From: Rubrivivax albus
GTDB lineage: Bacteria; Pseudomonadota; Gammaproteobacteria; Burkholderiales; Burkholderiaceae_C
Assembly (NCBI RefSeq): GCF_004016515.1
Contig: NZ_SACT01000010.1
Location: 62,001 to 126,000 of the forward strand
Length of the DNA: 64,000 nt
Direction: 5' to 3'
Shown: piece by piece, positions 42,346 through 49,541 of the stretch
Layout: every line of letters starts with the position of its first letter
Numbering within the stretch: the stretch's first letter is position 1
Made by a program: the position numbers and the translations under genes
The notes under the pieces: model-generated
Databases searched by the model: none
The model's input: only the letters and a program-made list of their open reading frames with translations
What the model was told of the DNA's origin: nothing

Positions 42346-43281
42346 TCAGTTGCGGCGCTCGTTGACGTGGCCCTTCTGCCAGGGCATCACGCCGGGGCCA
42401 CGGGGCTTGACGGGGCCGTAGCCGCCCACCTTGTCGTACACGCGCACGTAGTCCACCACCAGTTCGGCGGGGAAGCGGGTCTGGTCGTTGGGCACGCCGG
42501 GGAAGTTGCCGCCGACGGCGACGTTCATCACCAGGTAGAAGGGCTGGTCGAAGGGCGCCGGCCACGGGTGCAGGTCGGCCTCCTTCTTTGCCTCCACGCC
42601 CTGGCCCTTGACGAGCTTGCCGCAGCTCCACCAGAAGTCGTAGGTGCAGGTCTGCACGTCGTCGACGTAGAAGCGGATCTCGCCCGGCTCCCATTCCACT
42701 GCGTAGGTGTGCCAGTCCGACACCAGGCTGCCCTGGGGCAGCGCGTGCGTGGTCGTGATCAGCGTGCGCCGCGGGAAGGTGGAGCCGAAGTGGATGCTGT
42801 TGAGCACCTCCTGCGGCTTCTCACCGACGATCTCCATCAGGTCGATCTCGCCGCTGGCCGCCCAGCCGCCGTAGGTGTCGTCCACCGGCAGCATCCACAG
42901 CGCCGGCCACAGGCCCTTGCCCCAGGGCACCTTGGCCCGGAACTCGATGCGCCCGTAGCGCTTGGCAAACAGCACCGAGCCATCCCGCGCCTTGGTCTTC
43001 AGCCGCGCCGAGGTGTAGCCGCAGCCGTGCAGCGGCGCCTTGACGGCGCGGATCGACAGGCAGCTGTCGCGCACGACCACGTTCTCCGGCTCGTGCGTGT
43101 AGTACTGCAGTTCCTCGTTGCCCCAGCCCGGGACCCAGGCGTGGTTCTTGTAGTCGTAGAAGCCGTTGCCCAGGTCGAAGTCCCACTTGGTCCGGTCGAC
43201 GGCGTCGCCTTCGAACTCGTCGTGCCAGACCAGGGTCCAGCCGGGGCGGCGGGCGCCGCGGGGGGCTCGGATGCGGGCCAT
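42346..43281 (-). CDS. GH16 beta-1,3-glucanase without a signal peptide
   Basis: 311 residues from ATG 43281, 2 nt after the GH1 stop. The protein starts with a short basic segment (MARIRAPRGARRPG) and goes straight into the jelly roll: TLVWHDEFEGDAVDRTKWDF, GWGNEELQYYTHEPEN, RIEFRAKVPWGKGLWPALWM and the catalytic SGEIDLMEIVG, with Glu145 and Glu150. Neither a hydrophobic signal core nor a lipobox is present, so it should stay in the cytoplasm, which is unusual for a laminarinase-type GH16. It could trim longer oligosaccharides brought in by the ABC transporter. A missed upstream start was considered; the upstream sequence lies inside the GH1 coding region. Confidence 0.9.
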   Translation of the reverse strand: MARIRAPRGARRPGWTLVWHDEFEGDAVDRTKWDFDLGNGFYDYKNHAWVPGWGNEELQYYTHEPENVVVRDSCLSIRAVKAPLHGCGYTSARLKTKARDGSVLFAKRYGRIEFRAKVPWGKGLWPALWMLPVDDTYGGWAASGEIDLMEIVGEKPQEVLNSIHFGSTFPRRTLITTTHALPQGSLVSDWHTYAVEWEPGEIRFYVDDVQTCTYDFWWSCGKLVKGQGVEAKKEADLHPWPAPFDQPFYLVMNVAVGGNFPGVPNDQTRFPAELVVDYVRVYDKVGGYGPVKPRGPGVMPWQKGHVNERRN

Positions 43282-43283
43282 GG

Positions 43284-44660
43284 TCAAGCCTCCACGGTTT
43301 CGCGGCGCGCCGCGGCCGGCGCCTGCACCGCCTGGCGCCGCCGCGCCAGGAAGTCCCGGTACCAGGCGTAGCTGGTCTTGGGCGTGCGCAACTGCGTCGC
43401 GTAGTCCACGTGCACGATGCCGAAGCGCTTGGCGTAGCCCGAGGCCCATTCGAAGTTGTCGAGCAGGCTCCAGACCATGTAGCCCTCCATGCGCACGCCC
43501 TGGCGGATGGCCTCGCCCACGGCGTCGATGTGGCGGGCGATGTAGTCGGTGCGTGCCGGGTCGTGCACGCGGCCGTCCACCGCCTCGTCGCGGAAGGCGC
43601 CACCGTTCTCCGTCACGTACAGCGGCGGCACGGCGTAGTCGTGGTCCAGCTGCACCAGCAGGTCGGTCAGGCCCTCGGGGTAGATCTCCCAACCCATGTC
43701 GGTGCGCTCGCGGCCGCTGCTGGCCACGTCCCACGGCTCGCCGGCGCGCGCCACCAGCCGCGAGTAATAGTTGATGCCCAGGAAGTCCATGCGCTGCGCA
43801 ATGGCGTTCAGGTCGCCGGGCTGCACCTTCGGCGCGTCGGCACCCAGGTGGGCCAGCACGTCGTCGGGGTAGCGGGCGTGGAACAGCGGGTCCATGTACC
43901 AGCGGCGCAGCAGGCCGTCCTCGCGGCGCGCGGCGGCCACGTCGGCGTCGGTGTCGGTGGCCGGGTATACCGGCGAGAGGTTCAGCACGATGCCCAGCCG
44001 GGCCGCACAGCCGTCGGCGCGCAGCGCCTGCAGCGCCAGGCCGTGGCTGAGCAGCAGGTGGTGCGACACCTGCGCCGCCACGGCGCGGTCGCGGATGCCG
44101 GGGGCGAACACGCCGGTCTCGTGGCCGAGGTGGGCGATGACCCAGGGCTCGTTGTGCGTGGTGATCGACGCTACCCGGTCACCCAGGCGGCGGTTCATCG
44201 CCAGCGCGTACTCGACGAAGCGGTGCACCGTCTCGCGGTTCGCCCAGCCGCCCTGCTGCTGCAGCGCGTCGGGCAGGTCCCAGTGGTTCAGCGTCAGGTA
44301 GGGCTTCACGCCGCGCGACAGCAGGCCGTCCACCAGGCGCTCGTAGAAGTCCAGGCCGGCGGCGTTCCAGGCGCCCTGCCCCGACGGCTGGACGCGCGGC
44401 CAGGACACCGAGAAGCGGTAGGCGTCCACACCCAACGCGGCGATGAGGTCCAGGTCCTCGCGCCAGCGCTGCACGTGGTCGCAGGCCACGTCGCCGTTGC
44501 TGGCGTCGGCGATGCGGCCCGGCTCGGCGCAGAAGCGGTCCCAGATCGACGGGCCCTTGCCGTCGGCCTGGGCTGCACCCTCGATCTGGAAGGCACTGGT
44601 GGCCACGCCCCAGACGAAGTCCGGGCCGAAGAAGCGGTGGCGGTCGGGTGGGATGGTCAT
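43284..44660 (-). CDS. GH1 beta-glucosidase
   Basis: 458 residues, the usual GH1 length, no signal peptide. Family marks are FVWGVATSAFQIEGAA at the N-terminus, YRFSVSWPRVQPSG, acid/base Glu171 in SITTHNEPWVIA, INYYSRLVA and nucleophile Glu351 in LYVTENGGAF, then EGYMVWSLLDNFEWASGY. It releases glucose from cello- or laminari-oligosaccharides in the cytoplasm. It lies 19 nt after the second permease gene and 2 nt before the GH16 gene. Glucose would be taken up by the glucokinase of the divergent lipoprotein operon. Substrate preference between beta-1,3 and beta-1,4 cannot be read from these motifs. Confidence 0.94.
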   Translation of the reverse strand: MTIPPDRHRFFGPDFVWGVATSAFQIEGAAQADGKGPSIWDRFCAEPGRIADASNGDVACDHVQRWREDLDLIAALGVDAYRFSVSWPRVQPSGQGAWNAAGLDFYERLVDGLLSRGVKPYLTLNHWDLPDALQQQGGWANRETVHRFVEYALAMNRRLGDRVASITTHNEPWVIAHLGHETGVFAPGIRDRAVAAQVSHHLLLSHGLALQALRADGCAARLGIVLNLSPVYPATDTDADVAAARREDGLLRRWYMDPLFHARYPDDVLAHLGADAPKVQPGDLNAIAQRMDFLGINYYSRLVARAGEPWDVASSGRERTDMGWEIYPEGLTDLLVQLDHDYAVPPLYVTENGGAFRDEAVDGRVHDPARTDYIARHIDAVGEAIRQGVRMEGYMVWSLLDNFEWASGYAKRFGIVHVDYATQLRTPKTSYAWYRDFLARRRQAVQAPAAARRETVEA

Positions 44661-44679
44661 GGTCGTGCTCGGGTGGAGG

Positions 44680-45507
44680 TCACTTGACAGCGCCGGCGGT
44701 CAAGCCGGCGATGAGCTGGCGTGACGACAGCGCAAACAGCACCAGCAAGGGAATGGTGGCGATCGCGGAGCCCGCCATCAGCGCGCCCCACTCGGTGTTC
44801 ATCGTGGTCTGCAGGCTGCGCAGCGCCAGCGGCAGCGTGTAGTTGTCGGCGCTGCGCAGCACCACCAGGGGGCCGATGAAGTTGTTCCAGCTGGCGATGA
44901 AGGTGATCAGCCCGAGCGTGCCCAGCGCGGGCCGCATCAGCGGCAGCACGATCCGCCAGTAGATGCCCCACTCGCCGCAGCCGTCCATGCGCGCGGCCTC
45001 CAGCAGCGACGGCGGCACCGCACTGACGGCGAACTGGCGCATCAGGAAGATGCCGAAGGCGCTGGCGGCGCCCGGGATGTACAGCGCGCGGTGGGTGTCG
45101 ATCCAGCCCAGCGCGTCCATGATCAGGAAGGTGGGGATCATGTTCATGAACGACGGCAGCAGCATCGTGCCCAGCACCAGTGCGAACAGCGCCTTCTTGA
45201 AGCGGAACTCGAAGCACGCGAAGGCATAGCCGGCCATCGAACAGAACAGCAGCGTCAGCGCGGTGGACATCAGGGCCACGTAGAGGCTCCAGCCCAGGTT
45301 GCGCCAGAACGGCAGCCGCTCGGTCAGGATGGCCAGGTTGGCCAGCAGGTCGCTGCCGAACCACAGCGGCGGCGGCAGCGAGAAGATCTCCGCCCGCGAG
45401 TGCGTCGCGAAGACGAACATCACGTAGAACGGCGCCAGCATCACCGCCGCACCGATGCCGACCAGGCCATACGCGGCCATGCGGGTCATGGGCTGCGTCG
45501 CCTTCAT
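44680..45507 (-). CDS. ABC sugar transporter permease, MalG type
   Basis: 275 residues from ATG 45507, overlapping the first permease stop (ATGA). Six hydrophobic segments are visible. The coupling-helix EAA motif reads LLEAARMDGCGEWGIYWRIV, followed by LPLMRPALGTLGLITFIASW and NNFIGPLVVL, the MalG-type pattern. It forms the inner-membrane channel with the MalF-type partner encoded before it. It belongs to the carbohydrate uptake transporter-1 family. No ATPase gene is seen in the window, so the ATP-binding subunit must be supplied from elsewhere. Substrate is probably a beta-1,3-gluco-oligosaccharide by operon context. Confidence 0.92.
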   Translation of the reverse strand: MKATQPMTRMAAYGLVGIGAAVMLAPFYVMFVFATHSRAEIFSLPPPLWFGSDLLANLAILTERLPFWRNLGWSLYVALMSTALTLLFCSMAGYAFACFEFRFKKALFALVLGTMLLPSFMNMIPTFLIMDALGWIDTHRALYIPGAASAFGIFLMRQFAVSAVPPSLLEAARMDGCGEWGIYWRIVLPLMRPALGTLGLITFIASWNNFIGPLVVLRSADNYTLPLALRSLQTTMNTEWGALMAGSAIATIPLLVLFALSSRQLIAGLTAGAVK

Positions 45508-46397
45508 GCGCCGTCCTTGCGCGGCCCGAGCAGCCGGTGCGTCAGCCAGGTCAGGCCCACGACGACGACGAAGAGCAGCCAGGACATCGCGCTGGCGCCG
45601 CCGAAGTCGTTGAAGTCGAAGGCCATGCGGTACAGGTAGACCGCCGCCGTCATGCCCGACTGGTCGGGCCCGCCGCGGCCGCCGGTGAGGATGAAGGGCT
45701 CCTCGAACAGCTGCAGCCCGCCGACCACGCTGAGCGTGACGCCGAAGAAGATCATCGGCCGCAGGCCCGGCAGCGTGATGTACCGGAAGCGCTGCAGCGG
45801 GCCGGCGCCGTCCAGGGCCGCAGCCTCGTAGAGGTCGCGCGGGATGGACTGCAGTGCGGCCAGGTAAAGCACCACGTTGAACCCGACGAAGCGCCAGAAG
45901 ACGATGGACGCGATGGCCGGCTTCACGTTCTCCGGCTGACCCAGCCAGTCCACCGGCCCCAGCCCCACCCAGCCCAGCATCGCGTTGACGAGGCCGAAGT
46001 CGGTGGAGAACAGCGACGCGAACAGGATGGCGATGGCCACGGTGGAGGTGATGTAGGGCACGAACCAGGCGCCCACCACGCCATCGCGCCAGCGCCGGAT
46101 GCCGCCGTCGATGAAGGCCGCCAGCGGGATCGCGACCAGGTGCTGCGGCAGGCCCGACATCAGGGCGAGCCACGCGGTGTTCTTCAGTGCCTTCCAGAAC
46201 CACGGGTCCTGCAGCGCGAAGGCAAAGTTCTCCAGCCCCACCCAGCGCATCGTCTCCAGGCCGCTGGTGGGCTCCCAGGCCTGGAAGGCCAGCCACAGCG
46301 AAAAGCCGAGGGGAAACACGCCGAAGACGGCGAAGAGGATCAGGAACGGGCTGATCAGCACGTAGGGCGCCCAGCGCGGCGACAGACGGAAGTTCAT
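45504..46397 (-). CDS. ABC sugar transporter permease, MalF type
   Basis: 297 residues from ATG 46397, overlapping the binding-protein stop (ATGA). The protein starts WAPYVLISPFLILFAVFGVF, with six predicted hydrophobic segments. The EAA loop is IPRDLYEAAALDGAGPLQRF, then RYITLPGLRPMIFFGVTLSV. Pairing with the MalG-type subunit is clear from the overlaps on both sides. These permeases usually work with MalK/MsmX/UgpC-type ATPases shared among several transporters, which fits the missing ATPase gene. Confidence 0.92.
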   Translation of the reverse strand: MNFRLSPRWAPYVLISPFLILFAVFGVFPLGFSLWLAFQAWEPTSGLETMRWVGLENFAFALQDPWFWKALKNTAWLALMSGLPQHLVAIPLAAFIDGGIRRWRDGVVGAWFVPYITSTVAIAILFASLFSTDFGLVNAMLGWVGLGPVDWLGQPENVKPAIASIVFWRFVGFNVVLYLAALQSIPRDLYEAAALDGAGPLQRFRYITLPGLRPMIFFGVTLSVVGGLQLFEEPFILTGGRGGPDQSGMTAAVYLYRMAFDFNDFGGASAMSWLLFVVVVGLTWLTHRLLGPRKDGA

Positions 46398-47671
46398 CGG
46401 TGGGCCCGCCTTTGCAGCAGCCGTTCGGCATCGTCCAGCGCCTCGGCGATGGGCTTGCCACGGTCCATCACGTTGTCGAGTTCGGTGCCCACCACCTCGT
46501 CGGCAAAGTTGTTCTGCTTGTGCACCTGCACCGGCGTGATGCGCCGGGCCGCGTCGCGCCACAGGCGGCGCGCCGGCTGCCCACCCAGGAACGGCAGGGG
46601 CTCGTCGAAGAACGGGGCCTCGTGCACGTCCAGCAGCGCAGGGAAGGCGTCCTCGGCCTTGAACGCGGCCAGCTGCAGCGTCGGGTCCAGCGTGAGCAGG
46701 CGAATCAGTGCCCAAGCCATGGCCTTGCGCGCCGGCTCGGAGCGGCGCGGGATGGCATAGAAGGTGCCGCCATAGCCGACGAAGGTCTGGCCCGGCAGGT
46801 GTGCTGCCTCCCATTGCCCGCGTGTGTCGGGCGCCACCCAGTTGGCCATCTGGCCCACCATCCAGGCGCCCGACAATTCGGTGGCCAGCCGCCCACGGCG
46901 GAAGGCCTCGGCCCACTCGTTGGACCAGGCGTTGACGCGCGCGTCCAGCCGCTGGCGCCGCACCTCACGCGCCAGTTCGAAGGCGCGCACGAAGCGCGGC
47001 GAGTTCACCAGCACGCGCGAGTCGCGGTCGAAGTACAGCCCCTCGCCCGGCCCGATGCCGGTGCGGATCAGGATGTCCTTGAGCGCCTGGGCGTTGGAGA
47101 TCAGGTAGGCCCCCGTGGCCGCCTTGATGCGTGCACCGGCGGCCACGTAGGCCTCCCAGCTGGGTTGCAGGTAGGCGGCCGCCAGCCCGGCCCGTGCGAG
47201 CAGGTCGCGCCGCAGCAGCATCGTGCCCGGGCCGATGTCGGTGGGCACGGCTACGAGCTCACCACGCGGGTTCAGGGCGCTGGACCAGGCATACGGCACG
47301 AAACGCGACTGCAGCGCGCCGCCGTCGTAGGGCGGCAGCGACAGGCGGTCCAGCCCACCGCCGGTGGAGAAGCGGCCCAGGTAGCTGGCTTCCAGCGCCA
47401 TCACGTCGGGCAGGTAGACCGACGTGGACAACGCCGTGGTCATCGCGGTGTGGTGGTCGCCGTACTGGCGGCTGACCACGTTCACGGCCACGTCAGGATG
47501 CCGCTGCCGCCAGGCCGGCAGCGCGGCCTTGACGATGGCGTCCACCGCCGGATAGGCGGCCACGGTCAGAGTGATGGAGGTGGCTGCACTTGCGCGGTGC
47601 AAAGGCGCCGCCACGGCCGCAGCCATGCCGGCCAGCCATGCGCGACGGCGCCATGCCCCGGTTTCGACCAA
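46394..47671 (-). CDS. ABC sugar transporter solute-binding protein
   Basis: 425 residues with a TTG start at 47671, supported by AGGAG 7 nt upstream and by the lack of an in-frame ATG with a signal peptide. The N-terminus WRRRAWLAGMAAAVAAPLHR, then ASA, looks like a Tat-type signal (twin arginine before a moderately hydrophobic core), so it may be exported folded. The rest is a family-1 extracellular solute-binding protein (TLTVAAYPAVDAIVKAALPA, VMALEASYLGRFS, GTMLLRRDLLARAGL, FVGYGGTFYAIPRRSEPARK). It is first in an eight-gene operon behind operator D. It should bind beta-gluco-oligosaccharides; the ligand is inferred. Confidence 0.9.
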   Translation of the reverse strand: MVETGAWRRRAWLAGMAAAVAAPLHRASAATSITLTVAAYPAVDAIVKAALPAWRQRHPDVAVNVVSRQYGDHHTAMTTALSTSVYLPDVMALEASYLGRFSTGGGLDRLSLPPYDGGALQSRFVPYAWSSALNPRGELVAVPTDIGPGTMLLRRDLLARAGLAAAYLQPSWEAYVAAGARIKAATGAYLISNAQALKDILIRTGIGPGEGLYFDRDSRVLVNSPRFVRAFELAREVRRQRLDARVNAWSNEWAEAFRRGRLATELSGAWMVGQMANWVAPDTRGQWEAAHLPGQTFVGYGGTFYAIPRRSEPARKAMAWALIRLLTLDPTLQLAAFKAEDAFPALLDVHEAPFFDEPLPFLGGQPARRLWRDAARRITPVQVHKQNNFADEVVGTELDNVMDRGKPIAEALDDAERLLQRRAHR

Positions 47672-47696
47672 GCCCTGCTCCTGCCTCGATAGATGA

Positions 47697-47741
47697 TGAA
47701 AGCGCTTTCACACTGTAGTTGACGGTACACCAGGGTGTCAA
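47697..47741 (-). promoter_or_regulatory. LacI-type operator D and ABC-operon promoter
   Basis: On the minus strand a perfect -35 TTGACA (47741-47736), an 18-bp spacer and a -10-like TACAGT (47717-47712) are followed at once by TGAAAGCGCTTTCA (47710-47697), which covers the expected transcription start. The binding-protein TTG start is 26 nt further on. This is the clearest promoter-operator pair in the window. Confidence 0.78.
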
Positions 47742-47828
47742 CGCAGGGTAATCGCGGAGGCATCGTCGAGGCCCCGGACGGCCTTGAGGCGCCCTGGGGC
47801 GGCCTGGCGCCCGCCACCAGGCGGCGTG

Positions 47829-48839
47829 TCAGCCGCCCACTGCCGAGGCGGTGGACTCGCGCACGACGAGCTGAGGCGGTGGCAGCGCGGTGTCGGGCTT
47901 GCTTCCCGCCAGCAGGGCCAGCATGCCGGCCGCCGCGGCACGGCCGAGGTCCATCACCGGCTGATGCACGGTGGTCAGCGGCGGGATGCTGTAGGACGCC
48001 GAGGCCAGGTCGTCGAAACCGACCAGCGACACGTCCTGCGGCACGCGCAGACCACGGCGGTGCAGCGCCAGCGCGGCGCCGAAGGCCATCTGGTCGTTCG
48101 CGGCGAACACCGCGCTGAAGCGGCGCCTGGCGTCCAGCAGCCGCTCGATGGCCTGGCGGCCGCCGGCCTCCTGGTAATCGCCCACCGTCATCAGCATCGG
48201 ATCGACGGTCACGCCAGCGTCGGTGAAGGCGGCGCGGAAGCCGGCCTCGCGTTCGCGCGAATCGGGGTGAAGCGGATCACCACCGATGAAGGCGATCGAG
48301 CGATGGCCCAGCCCCAACAGGTGCTCGGTGGCGATGCGGGCACCCAAAGCGTTGTCGAAGTCCAGTGACAGCAGGCCCGGTGCCTTCAGGCTGCGCCCGG
48401 TCACCACCACGGGCAGCTGGCGCGCCAACGCGCGCAGTGCAGCGTCGCTCAGGCGCCCGGTGAGGACGATCAGGCCATCCACCCGGCGGGCGCGCAGCAC
48501 GTCGATGCAGCGGGCCTCCTCGTCGGCGTTCCAGTGGCCACTGACGAACAGCGGGCTGTAGCCCGCCGCCCCCAGCGTGTCCTCGATGCCGCGCAGCGCC
48601 GCACCGTAGAACGGCGAGTCGATCGCCTGCGTGACGACGCCGATGCTCAGCGTGCGGCCACCGGCCAGACCACGCGCCACCGGGTTGGGCACGAAGCCCA
48701 GGGTGCGGATCGCGTCCTCCACGGCCTGCTTCTTGTCGTCGCTGACGACCGCGGTGCCGTTGAGGATGCGCGACACCGTGCTCGGCGACACGCCCGCATG
48801 GCGGGCGACCTGTTCGAGGGTGACGGTCCGGGAAGCCAT
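47829..48839 (-). CDS. LacI-family transcriptional regulator of the glucan locus
   Basis: 336 residues. The N-terminal helix-turn-helix is VTLEQVARHAGVSPSTVSRI with LNG after it, followed by the hinge (FVPNPVARGLAGGRTLSIGV) and a periplasmic-binding-protein-like effector domain (GLIVLTGRLSD, FIGGDPLHPDSREREAGF, VSLVGFDDLASASYSIPPLT). LacI proteins of this class bind palindromes with a central CG, such as the TGAAAGCGCTTTCA sites in front of the glucan operons. It lies next to the ABC operon, 157 nt from its start, on the same strand. A partial copy of the operator lies just upstream of its own ATG. The effector is probably a gluco-oligosaccharide or a sugar phosphate; this is inferred. Confidence 0.9.
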   Translation of the reverse strand: MASRTVTLEQVARHAGVSPSTVSRILNGTAVVSDDKKQAVEDAIRTLGFVPNPVARGLAGGRTLSIGVVTQAIDSPFYGAALRGIEDTLGAAGYSPLFVSGHWNADEEARCIDVLRARRVDGLIVLTGRLSDAALRALARQLPVVVTGRSLKAPGLLSLDFDNALGARIATEHLLGLGHRSIAFIGGDPLHPDSREREAGFRAAFTDAGVTVDPMLMTVGDYQEAGGRQAIERLLDARRRFSAVFAANDQMAFGAALALHRRGLRVPQDVSLVGFDDLASASYSIPPLTTVHQPVMDLGRAAAAGMLALLAGSKPDTALPPPQLVVRESTASAVGG

Positions 48840-48861
48840 GGGGCAGGGAGTCTACGCCGGC

Positions 48862-48875
48862 CGGCAGCGCTTTCA
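48862..48875 (-). promoter_or_regulatory. Degenerate LacI-type half-operator before the regulator gene
   Basis: AGCGCTTTCA (48866-48875) matches ten bases of the TGAAAGCGCTTTCA operator, while the other arm is degraded. It lies 23 bp upstream of the regulator ATG and could give weak autoregulation. Confidence 0.35.
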
Positions 48876-48912
48876 TCACATCTTCGCGCGGCGCTGGGAG
48901 AGCCGCGGTCGC

Positions 48913-49479
48913 TCAGACGTGGGTTGGTGGCAGCGGATTGGTGCGTTCCACCCGGCTTTCGGATCCCAGCGCTGGTTGGCCCGGCGCCATGGCCCGGGCG
49001 GTGGCCGAAGCCAGTGAAGCCGGCAGCGCCGGCGGGACGATGGGCGGCACGCCGCTCGGCGGCGGCTGGAGCGTCGGCACCCGTGCCGTGACCGTCGGCA
49101 AGGCGGCCGGCGACGGCTCCCTTGACGGGATCCGGGAGGAGGTCCAGTCGCCCCAGCCTCGCGGTGGCGTGCCAGGCGGCGGCGGTGGGATGGTCTCGAT
49201 CACGCGGCCACCTGAATCGGCCACCTGCACGTGGTCGCCGGCCGTGTTGGCCGCCAGCGCATGGCCGAATCGGCGCACGCGCTCGAGGTCGCTGTGCCAG
49301 ATCTTGCCGATGCGGGTGACGCGGCCATTGGGCTCACGCATCACCTCAACCGCCCGGTAGAGGCTGGCGCTCACCCGCTGCACCGGCTTCAGGCGCTGTG
49401 ACGCCGCTTCCAGCGTTTCGGCGGCAGACGACCGCAGTTTCAGCGCAAAGGGATCATCCTCATCCATCGAACAGCTCAT
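48913..49479 (-). CDS. Hypothetical protein with proline-rich tail
   Basis: 188 residues from ATG 49479 (ATG 49467 is also possible). The N-terminal 95 residues look like a folded domain (DDPFALKLRSSAAETLEAAS, then RLKPVQRVSASLYRAVEVM and RIGKIWHSDLERVRRFGHAL). The remainder is Pro/Ala-rich and probably disordered. I do not recognise the family; I believe similar short proteins occur in related Burkholderiales. No signal peptide or membrane segment is visible. It lies upstream of the LacI gene on the same strand (73-nt gap) and divergent from the oxidoreductase. No functional clue comes from its neighbours. Confidence 0.6.
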   Translation of the reverse strand: MSCSMDEDDPFALKLRSSAAETLEAASQRLKPVQRVSASLYRAVEVMREPNGRVTRIGKIWHSDLERVRRFGHALAANTAGDHVQVADSGGRVIETIPPPPPGTPPRGWGDWTSSRIPSREPSPAALPTVTARVPTLQPPPSGVPPIVPPALPASLASATARAMAPGQPALGSESRVERTNPLPPTHV

Positions 49480-49541
49480 CGTCGAGCCCCGGGAAAACTT
49501 GAGCGGCCGGGCCGCGAACGAGGGCGCATCATCGTCACGAC

